Shown piece after piece: positions 18,832 to 27,629 of a stretch of 64,000 nucleotides of DNA. Position numbers and translations under genes: made by a program. The DNA is from Motilibacter aurantiacus. Lineage in GTDB: Bacteria > Actinomycetota > Actinomycetes > Motilibacterales > Motilibacteraceae. Numbering within the stretch: position 1 is the stretch's first letter; every line of letters starts with the position of its first letter. The stretch spans positions 124,001 to 188,000 of the forward strand of contig NZ_JAANNO010000003.1 in assembly GCF_011250645.1 (NCBI RefSeq), written 5' to 3'. The notes under the pieces are model-generated. The model was not told the origin of the DNA. It did no database searches and saw only the letters and a program-made list of their open reading frames with translations.

Positions 18832-19341
18832 CTACGGAGCGGCCGGGGGCTCCCCCGCGCCGGCCGAGCCGGCTGCGGGGCGGTTGGCACGGGTGGCGGC
18901 CACGCGAAGGGCCACGCCCGTGGCCACGGCCCCGAGGCCGATCACACCGGCGGGCATCACGGACGCTCCGGTGCGCGGCAGCGTCTCCGGCAGCGCCTCA
19001 GACGGCGTCGTCGAGCTCGCGATGGGGCTCGCGGAGTCGCTGGGCACGATCTCCGTCGGCTCCGCCTCGGGCGTCGGCGTCGCCGTGTCCGACGGCAGCG
19101 TCTCCGGCGGCGTCGAGGCCGTCGGCGCGGGCGCGTCCGGCGGCGTGGACTGCGGCGGCGTGGCCGACGGCGGCTGCGACGGCGTGGTCGGGCTCGCGGC
19201 CGCCGCGGACGATGCGTCGAGCACGGTCACGGAGAAGGCCGGTACGACCCACGCACCCACGCCGAGGACCGTGCCCGCCGACATCAGGCGGCGACGGGAC
19301 AACGTCATCGGCTCGTCTCGCTCAGGGCCTTGCTGGGTCAT
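18832..19341 (-). CDS. Tat-exported surface protein with LPxTG-type sorting signal
   Basis: 169 residues. The N-terminus TLSRRRLMSAGTVLGVGAW has a twin-arginine motif followed by a hydrophobic core and an Ala-rich cleavage region. A Pro/Thr/Ser low-complexity stalk runs from about 55 to 125. The C-terminus has LPRTG, a hydrophobic segment (VMPAGVIGLGAVATGVAL) and basic residues (RVAATRANR), the layout of a sortase substrate. No folded domain is present, so it may be a stalk or spacer. ATG 19341 follows GAGGAGGGGC. No sortase gene is nearby. Confidence 0.8.
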   Translation of the reverse strand: MTQQGPERDEPMTLSRRRLMSAGTVLGVGAWVVPAFSVTVLDASSAAAASPTTPSQPPSATPPQSTPPDAPAPTASTPPETLPSDTATPTPEAEPTEIVPSDSASPIASSTTPSEALPETLPRTGASVMPAGVIGLGAVATGVALRVAATRANRPAAGSAGAGEPPAAP

Positions 19342-19499
19342 GCGCCCCTCCTCGGTCTTGAGTGGCGCAGTATTCCACCTACCTGGACAGATGGCTATCA
19401 AGCGTCTCCATCCCGGCGCGCCACGCGTGCTGGCCTACCGAGGAGCTGCGCGCAAGGCACCCGCGACGATCATCTCGGACGGCTACGAGGCGCTACCCC

Positions 19500-20453
19500 T
19501 CATGGCAGGCGTGCAAACCATCGCAGGGATGCGGCGGCCGCGGCGAGAGCCATCAACAGGCCCGCCCCGACGAACCACGCGGCCACCTCCCGCCGCTCGG
19601 TGCGGTAGCCGACCGAGCCGCTGATGTTGCGGTAGACCTCCGTGAGCTGGTCCTCGGACTGGGCGGTGTAGCCCCGCCCGCCCGTCGCCTGCGCCAGCTC
19701 TGCGAGCGACTCACGGTCGACCGGGACCGGCACCGGGCGCCCCTCCACGAGGACCATGCCGTCGTCGGTGCCATAGGCGATGGTCGAGACGGGCACCGCG
19801 GCCTCTCGCGCCGCAGCGGCGGCCTCCTCGAGGCTGCGCCCGACGGTGTTCGAGCCGTCGGAGAGCAGCACCACCCGCGCGGGTGGACGGGCGCCACCCG
19901 TGCCCGCCCGCGAGTTCGTCGCCGCGATGCTGTTGAGGGAGGTGAAGACCGCCTCGCCGATCGCCGTGCTCGGGCCGAGCTGCAGGGCGTCGACCCCCGC
20001 CCGCACCGCGTCGTGGTCCTGGGTCGGCGAGACCACGACGTTGGCCGCCCCGCTGAAGGCGACGAGGCCGACGTCGAAGGAGTCCGGCAGCTCGGCCACG
20101 AAGGAGGAGGCCGCCCGTTTGGCGGCGACGAAGCGATCGGGCTCGACGTCCTCGGCCTGCATCGAGAGCGAGACGTCCACCGCCACGAGGATCGTCGCCC
20201 GCTCGCGCGGGACGCGGACGTCGGCCTCGGGCCGGGCGAACCCGACCACGAGCAGGACGAGCATCAGCACGAACGCCGCGGCCGGGACGTGCCGCCGCCA
20301 GCCGGGCCGCCGGGGGGCGACCCGGTCGAGCAGGTCCAGGTTGGTGAAGCGGACGGCATACTCGGTCCGCCGCCGCTGCATCGCGACGTACGCCGCGGCC
20401 AGCGCGGCCACACCGAGCAGGAGGAGCAGCCGCTCCGGGGCGAGGAAGCTCAC
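19500..20453 (-). CDS. VWA-domain membrane protein (BatA-like)
   Basis: 317 residues. Two N-terminal membrane helices (LLLLLGVAALAAAYVAM and AAFVLMLVLLVVGFA) precede a von Willebrand A domain at about 80-285. Its MIDAS motif is intact: DVSLSMQ, then a Thr region (PSTAIGEAV) and LLSDGSN. A last helix lies near 290-310 (AWFVGAGLLMALAAAAASL). The GTG overlaps the DUF58 stop (GTGA). With MoxR and DUF58 it forms the usual MoxR-type chaperone operon, thought to insert or activate protein complexes at the membrane. Confidence 0.9.
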   Translation of the reverse strand: MSFLAPERLLLLLGVAALAAAYVAMQRRRTEYAVRFTNLDLLDRVAPRRPGWRRHVPAAAFVLMLVLLVVGFARPEADVRVPRERATILVAVDVSLSMQAEDVEPDRFVAAKRAASSFVAELPDSFDVGLVAFSGAANVVVSPTQDHDAVRAGVDALQLGPSTAIGEAVFTSLNSIAATNSRAGTGGARPPARVVLLSDGSNTVGRSLEEAAAAAREAAVPVSTIAYGTDDGMVLVEGRPVPVPVDRESLAELAQATGGRGYTAQSEDQLTEVYRNISGSVGYRTERREVAAWFVGAGLLMALAAAAASLRWFARLP

Positions 20454-21481
20454 GCGCCGCTCCCCACGAGGGTCGGGTGGGCGGCACCCTCGCCGGCCCG
20501 GGCCGGGCGCGAGTACGCCGCCCCCCGCCGGGTGGCGAGGGCGAAGCGGGCCACGTCGGCGACCCAGTCGCCGTCGGTGCGCAGCCGCAGGTGCCGCGCG
20601 CCGGCGCGGCCGAGGGCGGTAGCCGTGTCCGCCCGCTGCTGGGCGGCGGCGGCGGCGTAGCGCTCGCGCAGCCGGCGGCTGCCGGTCCACACCTCGCGGC
20701 GGCGCCCGGTCTCGGGGTCGACGAGGGTCAGCAGACCCACGTCGGGCAGCTCGAGCTCGCGCGGGTCGAGCACCTCGACCGCCACCACGTCGTGGCGCAC
20801 CGCGAGCCGGCGCACAGCCCGCTCCCACTCGGCCACGTCGGGGTCGAGGAAGTCGCTGACCAGCACGATCAGGCCGCGGCGGCGGGCCTGCGCGGAGGCG
20901 CCGGCTGCCAGCTCGGCGAGGGACGTACGCGCGCCCGGCCGCGCCTCGCCGCGCGGCAGCGCGGCGAGCCGGGTGAGCAGCGCGAGCAGCGCCTCGCGTC
21001 CGGAACGGGCCGGCCACCGCAGCTCCGCCCCGGCGGACCGCGCGTAGGCGCCGAGCCGGTTGCCGCCGCGCTGGGTGAGAAAGCCGAAGGCGGCCACCGC
21101 GCCCACCGCGACGTCGCGCTTCTCGCGGGCGGCCGTGCCGAAGTCCATGCTCGCGCTGGCGTCCAGCGCGACGGTGGTGACGAGCTCGTGGTCGGCGAGC
21201 AGGTCCCGGACGTGCGGGACCGCCGTGCGGGCGGTGACGGCCCAGTCCATGCGGCGCACGTCGTCCTCACCGGCGCGGTACTCGCGCGACTCGGCCGGCT
21301 CGCTGCCGACGCCGGGCAGCAGCCCGAGGTGCTCACCGTGCAGCAGCCCCTCGAGCCGCCGGGTGATCGTCAGCTCCAGCCGGCGCAGCGCCTGCGCCTT
21401 GGACAGGTCGCGCCCGAGCTCCGCGGGCAGCGGGGCGGGCCCGGCGGGCCCGGCCGCGGGCGCGGCGCCGGGTCGGGTCAC
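20450..21481 (-). CDS. DUF58 domain-containing protein
   Basis: 343 residues. The DUF58 core is REYRAGEDDVRRMDWAVTAR (about residue 60), followed by a VWA-like fold with a degenerate MIDAS (VALDASASMDFG) and LIVLVSDFLDPD. No membrane segment is evident, so it is probably cytoplasmic or peripheral. It overlaps its neighbours on both sides by GTGA junctions. This marks a tightly coupled moxR-DUF58-VWA operon in which the three products probably work as one unit. Confidence 0.92.
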   Translation of the reverse strand: MTRPGAAPAAGPAGPAPLPAELGRDLSKAQALRRLELTITRRLEGLLHGEHLGLLPGVGSEPAESREYRAGEDDVRRMDWAVTARTAVPHVRDLLADHELVTTVALDASASMDFGTAAREKRDVAVGAVAAFGFLTQRGGNRLGAYARSAGAELRWPARSGREALLALLTRLAALPRGEARPGARTSLAELAAGASAQARRRGLIVLVSDFLDPDVAEWERAVRRLAVRHDVVAVEVLDPRELELPDVGLLTLVDPETGRRREVWTGSRRLRERYAAAAAQQRADTATALGRAGARHLRLRTDGDWVADVARFALATRRGAAYSRPARAGEGAAHPTLVGSGA

Positions 21482-22557
21482 GCCGACTCCAGCCGCACGG
21501 TCGGCTCGTCCCCGTCCTGCGAGCCGGAGCCCGTCACGTCCTGCGCCGGCGGCGCGGGGGGCTGGGGCGCCGGCGGGGTCGGCGGCTGCTGGGGAGCGAC
21601 GCGCGGCGGCGGGACGGTCGCGAGCACCCGCTGCACGACGTACCCCGCCTCGATGCCGTCGGCGAGCGCGTCGAAGGACAGGACGAGCCGGTGCGGCAGC
21701 ACGTCGGCGGCGACGTCGGCGACGTCCGTGGGCAGGACGTACGTGCGCCCGCGCAGCAGCGCGAGCGCGCGGCCGGCGGCGACGAGGCCGAGGCTGGCCC
21801 GCGGAGACGCGCCGTAGGCCAGTGCCCCGGACAGCTCGCCGAGGCCGTACGACGCCGGCTCCCGGGTGGCCAGCACGAGGCGCACGGCGTACTCGGCGAC
21901 CGCGTTGTGCACGAAGACCCGGTCGGCCTCGGCCTGCAGCGCGAGCAGCGACTCGGGCGAGAGGATCTGCGAGGCCTCGGGAGCGTCCACGCTCATGCGC
22001 TGGACGATCGCGAGCTCCTCCCCCGCGGTCGGGTACGGCACCAGGATCTTCATCAGGAAGCGGTCCCGCTGGGCCTCGGGCAGCTGGTAGACGCCCTCGC
22101 TCTCGATCGGGTTCTGCGTCGCGAGGACGAGGAACGGGTCCGGCACCCGGTAGCTGCGCCCCCCGAGGCTGACCTGCCGCTCGGCCATGACCTCGAGCAG
22201 GGCCGACTGCACCTTGGCCGGGGCGCGGTTGATCTCGTCGGCCAGGACGAAGTTCGCGAAGACGGGGCCCAGCTCGACGTCGAAGGTCTCGGTGGACGGG
22301 CGGTAGATCCGTGTCCCCACCACGTCGCTCGGGACCAGGTCCGGGGTGAACTGGACGCGGGAGAAGCTGCCCCCGACGACCCGCGCCAGCGTCGAGACCG
22401 CGAGCGTCTTCGCCACGCCGGGGACGCCCTCGAGCAAGCAGTGCCCCCGCGCGAGCAGCGCGACGAGCATCCGCTCGACCATCCGGTCCTGCCCGACGAT
22501 CACGCGCTTGACCTCGAAGAGAGCGCGCTCGAGCGTCTCCGGGTGGGACTGCGCCAT
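21478..22557 (-). CDS. MoxR family AAA+ ATPase
   Basis: 359 residues. The Walker A GVPGVAKT is near residue 45, the Walker B FVLADEINRAPAK near 110, and sensor 1 is ATQNPIESEG. The family works as a chaperone-like ATPase with DUF58 and VWA partners, often in envelope stress or enzyme maturation. The last 40 residues are a Pro/Gln-rich tail (PPRVAPQQPPTPPAPQPP), unusual for MoxR and perhaps a flexible docking arm. The ATG at 22557 has an AAAGGGGC stretch upstream. It is divergent from a two-component system. Confidence 0.93.
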   Translation of the reverse strand: MAQSHPETLERALFEVKRVIVGQDRMVERMLVALLARGHCLLEGVPGVAKTLAVSTLARVVGGSFSRVQFTPDLVPSDVVGTRIYRPSTETFDVELGPVFANFVLADEINRAPAKVQSALLEVMAERQVSLGGRSYRVPDPFLVLATQNPIESEGVYQLPEAQRDRFLMKILVPYPTAGEELAIVQRMSVDAPEASQILSPESLLALQAEADRVFVHNAVAEYAVRLVLATREPASYGLGELSGALAYGASPRASLGLVAAGRALALLRGRTYVLPTDVADVAADVLPHRLVLSFDALADGIEAGYVVQRVLATVPPPRVAPQQPPTPPAPQPPAPPAQDVTGSGSQDGDEPTVRLESA

Positions 22558-22581
22558 CGCGCGGTGCCCCTTTCGCTGGCG

Positions 22582-22609
22582 GTTCGGCACTGGCTCGAAC
22601 ACTGGTTCG
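22582..22609. promoter_or_regulatory. alternating GTTCG/CGAAC motif upstream of moxR
   Basis: GTTCG (22582), CGAAC (22596) and GTTCG (22605) alternate with CACTGG repeated between them, giving two overlapping inverted repeats 25-52 bases before the moxR start. This is operator-like; the regulator is unknown, but the divergent response regulator is a candidate. Confidence 0.35.
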
Positions 22610-22831
22610 GCTTCCGGGCTGGACGGCGTCGTCGCCGCCCGTGGCCTCGGCCCGGCAGGGCGCCCGGCGACGCCCACCGGCCCACACCGGTCTACCCGAT
22701 GCCCCCGACAGCAGACGCCGGGAGGCCGAAAGCAAGCCGAAGGCCGCGACCGCGCAACGCGCTCCGCGAGCCGCCGGTTCCCGGCCTCCGGTACGCCGCG
22801 CGAACCGTCCGCGGGCACTGCGACGGCCACG

Positions 22832-22837
22832 TACGGT
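22832..22837 (+). promoter_or_regulatory. -10-like box of a probable leaderless response-regulator transcript
   Basis: TACGGT ends six bases before the ATG at 22844 and no Shine-Dalgarno site is present, so the mRNA probably starts at the ATG. No convincing -35 box is seen. Confidence 0.45.
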
Positions 22838-22843
22838 CGTCGC

Positions 22844-23590
22844 ATGCGACTGCTGGTGGTGGAGGACGAGGAGGACCTGGCCGACGCCCTCCGGTTCGGG
22901 CTGACGCGGGCCGGGTTCGCGGTCGACGTCGCCCTCACCGGCGCTCAGGCCGAGGAGCGGCTGGGGGTCAACGCGTACGACGTCGTCGTGCTCGACCTCA
23001 ACCTGCCCGACACCGACGGGGTCGACCTGCTGCGCCGACTGCGCTCGGGCGCCTTCGACGGCCCGAGCGGCAGTGACACCCGGGTGCTGCTGCTGACCGC
23101 CCGGTCCTCCCTCGACCACCGGGTGCGCGGCCTCGACGCCGGGGCCGACGACTACCTGGTCAAGCCCTTCGCGTTCGAGGAGCTGCAGGCCCGGCTGCGG
23201 GCCCTGCTGCGCCGCGAGGTGGCCGGCGGCGACGCCGTGCTGCGCTCGGGCCCGGTGGAGCTGGACACCGCCCGCCGGCTCGCCTTCCGCGACGGCCGCG
23301 AGCTCAAGCTCACGAACAAGGAGCTCGGCGTCCTGGAGTACCTCCTGCGCCGTCCCGGCCACGTCGTCAGCAGCGAGGACCTGCTCGAGCACGTGTGGGA
23401 CGAGAACGCGGACCCGTTCACCCAGACCGTCCGGGTCACGGTCGGCACGCTGCGCCGCAAGCTGTCGTTGGACGACGAGGAGCAACTGCTGGAGACCCTC
23501 GTCGGGCAGGGCTACCGGCTCCGCACCCCGAGCACGGCCTCCGACGGCGTCTCGGGTGGCACTTCTGACGGCACGGCACGCAAGGGCTGA
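22844..23590 (+). CDS. OmpR-family response regulator
   Basis: 248 residues. Receiver domain 1-120: acidic pair in VVEDEED, phosphoacceptor Asp 51 in VVLDLNLPDTDG, LLLTARSS and the DYLVKPFAFEEL Lys. Winged helix about 130-230: LTNKELGVLEYLLRRPGHVV, TVRVTVGTLRRKL and GQGYRL. It binds DNA as a phosphorylated dimer. A 13-residue Gly/Ser/Thr tail follows. The kinase gene starts two bases after its stop. Targets are unknown, though the divergent moxR operon is an obvious candidate. Confidence 0.93.
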   Translation: MRLLVVEDEEDLADALRFGLTRAGFAVDVALTGAQAEERLGVNAYDVVVLDLNLPDTDGVDLLRRLRSGAFDGPSGSDTRVLLLTARSSLDHRVRGLDAGADDYLVKPFAFEELQARLRALLRREVAGGDAVLRSGPVELDTARRLAFRDGRELKLTNKELGVLEYLLRRPGHVVSSEDLLEHVWDENADPFTQTVRVTVGTLRRKLSLDDEEQLLETLVGQGYRLRTPSTASDGVSGGTSDGTARKG

Positions 23591-23592
23591 CG

Positions 23593-24843
23593 GTGAGTGA
23601 TCTCTGGGGCGGCCTCTCGCGCCACGCCCCGATGTGGGCGCGGACGATCCGCTTCCGGCTGACGGTGACGTACTCGGCCCTGCTGTTCGGGCTGGCGACC
23701 CTCGTCGTGCTGGTGATCTACCTCGCCGTCCGACACCAGGTGCAGTCGGCGAGCGTCCCCGAGCCGATCAAGCTCAAGGGCTTCTACCTCACCGACTCCG
23801 AGGGGCGCTCGCTGCCGCTGAACAGCGTCTCGCTGACCAGCCAGCGGGCCATCCGGCAGAGCGTGAACGAGCAGACACTGGAGACGCTGCGCGAGTACTC
23901 GCTGTGGGCGATCGCCCTCCTGCTCGTCGTCAGCCTGGTCATCGGCTGGTGGCTGTCGGGCCGCCTGCTGGCCCCGGTTGCCCGGATCACCCAGACCGCG
24001 CGCGAGATCACGGCCACGGACATCTCGCGCCGGATCCGGCTCGAGGGCCCCGACGACGAGCTGCGCCGGCTGGCGGACACGATCGACGCGATGCTGGACC
24101 GGCTCGACGCGGCCTTCACGGCCCAGCGCCAGATCGTCGACGACGCCTCCCACGAGCTGCGCAACCCGCTCGCGATCATCCGGGCCAACGTGGACGCGGT
24201 GCTCTCGCGCTCGGACACCGAGGAGGAGGACCGCACCCGCGCGGTCGCCGTGGTCAGCCGCGCGACCGACCGGATGGCCCGGCTGGTCGACGACCTGCTG
24301 GCCACCGCACGCCGGGCGGGGCCCGCCTTCGTCGAGTCCGACGTGGACCTCGCCGCGGTGGGGCGCGAGGCCCTGGACGAGCAGGAGCTGGTCGCCCGCG
24401 AGGCGGGGGTCCATCTGCGCTCCGGGCTCGTCGACGGCGTCAAGGTGGTCGGCGACCGCGACGCGCTGCGCCGGGCGCTGGGCAACCTGCTGAGCAACGC
24501 GGTCCGCTTCAGCCCGCCCGGCGGCGACGTCCTGCTCGCCGGGGGCCGGCTCGGCGACTGGGCCTGGCTGGCGGTCCGGGACCAGGGGCCGGGCATCGGC
24601 TCGGACGACCAGGGGCGGGTCTTCGACCGCTTCTCCCGCATCGTCGGCCGCCGCGCGCGGCACGACGGGCATGCGGGGCTGGGGCTGGCCATCGTCCGCC
24701 AGATCGTCGAGAGCCACCGCGGCCGCGTCGCGCTGCAGTCCGAGCCGGGCAAGGGCAGCACGTTCATCCTCTGGATCCCGGTCCGCGACGCGAGCTCGGA
24801 CGGGCTGCCGGTCCCGGTGGACGTGGACCCGATCCCGCACTGA
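23593..24843 (+). CDS. sensor histidine kinase
   Basis: 416 residues. Membrane helix 1 is at about 28-46 (ALLFGLATLVVLVIYLAV), a short extracytoplasmic loop of about 55 residues follows, and helix 2 is at 105-120. Then come HAMP (about 120-175), a dimerisation/phosphoacceptor domain with His 187 in DDASHELRNPLAII, and the HATPase with N-box NLLSNAVRFS, G1 DQGPGIG, F-box RVFDRFSR and G2 GLGLAIV. It is a complete kinase. The small sensor loop suggests it senses the membrane or envelope. GTG start, co-transcribed with the response regulator. Confidence 0.93.
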   Translation: MSDLWGGLSRHAPMWARTIRFRLTVTYSALLFGLATLVVLVIYLAVRHQVQSASVPEPIKLKGFYLTDSEGRSLPLNSVSLTSQRAIRQSVNEQTLETLREYSLWAIALLLVVSLVIGWWLSGRLLAPVARITQTAREITATDISRRIRLEGPDDELRRLADTIDAMLDRLDAAFTAQRQIVDDASHELRNPLAIIRANVDAVLSRSDTEEEDRTRAVAVVSRATDRMARLVDDLLATARRAGPAFVESDVDLAAVGREALDEQELVAREAGVHLRSGLVDGVKVVGDRDALRRALGNLLSNAVRFSPPGGDVLLAGGRLGDWAWLAVRDQGPGIGSDDQGRVFDRFSRIVGRRARHDGHAGLGLAIVRQIVESHRGRVALQSEPGKGSTFILWIPVRDASSDGLPVPVDVDPIPH

Positions 24844-24900
24844 CGCGGCCGCCGGAGCGCGAGCGCTTCACCGCGTACGCCGCGGGGTAGCGTGCCGCCG

Positions 24901-25998
24901 ATGGCACTCCGCTTCGGCGTGGTCGGCACCGGCCACTGGGCTCGCACGACCCATGGCGCGACGTTGGCCCGCCTCGCCCGGGAGGGGCGGGCCGAGCTCG
25001 CCGGCGTGTGGGGCCGTGACCCCGCCCGCACCGCTGCCGCCGCCTCCGCAGTGGGCACCACCGCGTACCCGAGCTTCGACGCGCTGCTGGACGACGTCGA
25101 CGCGGTGACGTTCGCGGTGCCCCCGACCGCGCAGGCGCTGCTGGCGGAGCGGGCCGCGGCGGCGGGTAGGCACCTGCTCCTCGAGAAGCCCGTCGCGACC
25201 GACGCGGACGCGGCGCGCCGGCTGGAGGCCGCGGTCACCGCGGCCGGGGTCGCCTCCGCCGTCTTCTTCACCCGTCGCTACGACCCGGCGACCGCCGCGT
25301 GGGTGGCGGCGGCGCGGGCGACCGGCGGCTGGACGGGCGGGCACGGCGAGTGGTCGGCGCGGATCGAGGGCGGGCCGTACGCCGACTCCGCGTGGCGCAA
25401 GGAGCTCGGCGCGCTGTGGGACGTCGGCCCGCACGCCCTGGGGCTGATGCTCCCGCTGCTCGGCGAGGTGGCCGCCGTTACCGCGGTCCCCGGGCCCGGG
25501 GACACGACGCACCTGGTGCTGCGGCACCGGTCCGGGGCGAGCAGCAGCGCGACGCTCAGCATGACCGTCCCGGTGCCCGCCAAGGCGCAGACGCTTGTCG
25601 CCTACGGCGATAATGGCCGAACTGCCATTCCGGATGTCCGTTTCGATACTCCGGAATGCTTCGCGAACGCGGTGTCCGCACTGGTCCGCGCAGCAGCGGG
25701 GTCCGAGGTCGAGATCCCAGATGTTCACTTCGGCCGTCATGTGGTCGAGGTGCTGGCGGCGGCCGACCTGAGCCGCCGTTCCGATCGAACCGTGGAGGTG
25801 CAGATGCACGCCGAAGGCCAGGCTGGTGACGGTCGTCTCGAGGAGGTCGAGCGCCGGCTCGCGGAGATGGACGCGAGGTACGGCATCACCCCCGACGTGC
25901 AGACGGCCATCGTGCCGGAGGAGGTCGCCGACGAGCGCCGCGTGCTGGTCGAGGAGCGCCGCAGGCTGCGCGGGGAGACCGTGCCCGGCCAGGCGTAG
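24901..25998 (+). CDS. Gfo/Idh/MocA family oxidoreductase with C-terminal coiled extension
   Basis: 365 residues. The Rossmann domain starts at the N-terminus (FGVVGTGHWA), the conserved EKPVATD near residue 100 carries the catalytic Lys, and the C-terminal beta domain runs to about 300. The last ~60 residues (from MHAEGQAG) are a charged, probably coiled-coil tail (RLEEVERRLAEMDARYG) not usual in this family. Bases 25600-25700 have noticeably more A/T than the surroundings. ATG 24901 is chosen because TAGCGT seven bases upstream suggests a leaderless mRNA. The substrate, probably a sugar or polyol, is unknown. Confidence 0.85.
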   Translation: MALRFGVVGTGHWARTTHGATLARLAREGRAELAGVWGRDPARTAAAASAVGTTAYPSFDALLDDVDAVTFAVPPTAQALLAERAAAAGRHLLLEKPVATDADAARRLEAAVTAAGVASAVFFTRRYDPATAAWVAAARATGGWTGGHGEWSARIEGGPYADSAWRKELGALWDVGPHALGLMLPLLGEVAAVTAVPGPGDTTHLVLRHRSGASSSATLSMTVPVPAKAQTLVAYGDNGRTAIPDVRFDTPECFANAVSALVRAAAGSEVEIPDVHFGRHVVEVLAAADLSRRSDRTVEVQMHAEGQAGDGRLEEVERRLAEMDARYGITPDVQTAIVPEEVADERRVLVEERRRLRGETVPGQA

Positions 25999-26004
25999 CC
26001 CGCC

Positions 26005-26032
26005 GGCCGCCGGCCCGAACGGGCCGGCGGCC
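26005..26032 (+). terminator. hairpin terminator after the Gfo/Idh/MocA gene
   Basis: GGCCGCCGGCCC and its exact complement form a 12-pair stem with a GAAC loop, seven bases after the stop codon. There is no T-run. Confidence 0.8.
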
Positions 26033-26187
26033 ATTCGACCAGGCGTGTGAAGCGACGCACACGGCCTTAGGGCCCGGGACCACGACGCCGACACAGAACG
26101 AGAACAGGCGCGCAGCGGGAGCGAGCAATTCCCCGCGACGAACGCGCCGCCCTCGAATCCGTTGTCGTCTGAAGGGTCCTACTCCTG

Positions 26188-27564
26188 ATGCGCAAGAGCA
26201 TCGCCCTGCTGGGTCTGTCCGCCGCTCTCGCTCCCGCCACGCTGGCGGCGACGCTGCTGGCGCCGACGATCGCCCAGGCCGCGACGACCAGTCTCCTCGT
26301 GGTCGACGGCCGGCCGCTGGACAAGGCGACGGTCGCGCCGGCGAGCGTCGTGTCCGTGGCCGCCGACGGCGCCACCAGCGTCCGCTGGTCGGTCGACGGT
26401 GGCGACTACGTGACCGATGCCGTGGCCCCGTTCGCGCTGCCGCTCAACCTGCAGGCCGGCGAGCACCGCGTCCGGGCCCGGGTCACCGTGGGCGGCGACG
26501 AGACCCGCCTCGACGCCAAGTTCGAGGTGGCCTCCGCCACCGCCGCGCCGAGCACGCCGGCCCCGAGCGCACCCGCACCGACTCCCCCGAGCGCCCCCGC
26601 GCCAGCGCCCGCCACGCCCGCCGCTCCCGCGCCCGCCGTCACGCTGCCGGCGGTCCCCGCCGGCGCCCGGGTGGTCAAGGTCGCCACGGCCGACGCCCTC
26701 GTCGCCGCCCTCGCCGCTGCCCGTCCCGGCGACGTCATCGAGCTGGCCGACGGCACGTACCAGGCCAAGAGCCAGCTCGAGGCGTCCGCCAACGGCACCC
26801 GGACCGCCCCCATCACGCTCCGTGGCAGCCGTAAGGCCGTCCTCACCACGGGCACCGCGTCGAACAAGGGGTACGGGCTGCACATCACGGGCGATTTCTG
26901 GAAGGTCGAGGGCCTCAAGGTCGACACCGCCAAGAAGGGCATCATCCTCGACAACTCCGTGGGCACGGTGCTCTACGGCGTCGAGGTGTCCAACATCGGC
27001 CAGGAGGCCGTCCACTTCCGTGACAACTCCTCCGACGGCGCGATCTACAACAGCGACGTCCATGACACCGGTCTCAAGTCGCCTGCGTTCGGCGAGGGCA
27101 TCTACGTCGGCTCCGCCGTGAGCAACTGGGGGACGTACTCCGGCGGCCAGGCGGACCGCTCGGACCGCGTGATCGTCGAGGGCAACCGCGTCTGGAACAC
27201 GACGGCCGAGGGCATCGACGCCAAGGAGGGCACGACCGGCGGCGTCATCCGCAACAACCGCTTCGACAACGCCGGCTACTCCGGGGAGAACTCGGCCGAC
27301 TCGTGGGTGGACGTCAAGGGCAACGGGTGGCTCGTGGAGGGCAACACCGGTCGCGGCACGCTGCTCGACGCCTTCCAGACCCACGTCGTGGCCAGCGGTT
27401 GGGGCCAGGGCAACACCTTCACCCGCAACGTCGTGGAGGGCGGCGTACCCGGCGTGGTCGTGGGGATCTACCCCAAGCCCAGCACGCACGGCAACATCGT
27501 CCGCTGCGACAACGTCCCCGCCTCCGCAGCGCAGCCCGTCAGCAACATCGGCTGCGCCGGCTGA
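26188..27564 (+). CDS. secreted right-handed beta-helix protein
   Basis: 458 residues. There is a Sec signal peptide (cleavage near residue 31, IAQA-ATT), an Ig-like domain at about 35-110 (VRWSVDGGDYVTD), a Pro/Ala-rich linker at 115-155, then a parallel beta-helix to the end. The helix begins with GDVIELADGTY and contains GYGLHITGDFWKVEGLKV, NRVWNTTAEGIDAKEG and a run of N-rich turns. This architecture fits polysaccharide lyases or adhesins of the chondroitinase-B/PL6-like group, but I cannot assign a substrate. Hairpins on both sides show it is transcribed alone. Confidence 0.85.
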   Translation: MRKSIALLGLSAALAPATLAATLLAPTIAQAATTSLLVVDGRPLDKATVAPASVVSVAADGATSVRWSVDGGDYVTDAVAPFALPLNLQAGEHRVRARVTVGGDETRLDAKFEVASATAAPSTPAPSAPAPTPPSAPAPAPATPAAPAPAVTLPAVPAGARVVKVATADALVAALAAARPGDVIELADGTYQAKSQLEASANGTRTAPITLRGSRKAVLTTGTASNKGYGLHITGDFWKVEGLKVDTAKKGIILDNSVGTVLYGVEVSNIGQEAVHFRDNSSDGAIYNSDVHDTGLKSPAFGEGIYVGSAVSNWGTYSGGQADRSDRVIVEGNRVWNTTAEGIDAKEGTTGGVIRNNRFDNAGYSGENSADSWVDVKGNGWLVEGNTGRGTLLDAFQTHVVASGWGQGNTFTRNVVEGGVPGVVVGIYPKPSTHGNIVRCDNVPASAAQPVSNIGCAG

Positions 27565-27593
27565 GCCTGCGCCGGCCGCGGCATCGACCGTCC

Positions 27594-27629
27594 CGGGCCG
27601 GGCGCCTCCTCGCGGAGGGGCCCGGCCCG
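27594..27629 (+). terminator. hairpin terminator after the beta-helix gene
   Basis: A 16-pair GC stem with a single mismatch and a TCGC loop, 30 bases downstream of the stop. Confidence 0.75.

Noticed and set aside
26033-26187. A riboswitch before the secreted beta-helix gene (c-di-AMP type considered)
   Set aside because: The conserved c-di-AMP riboswitch sequence elements are not visible.
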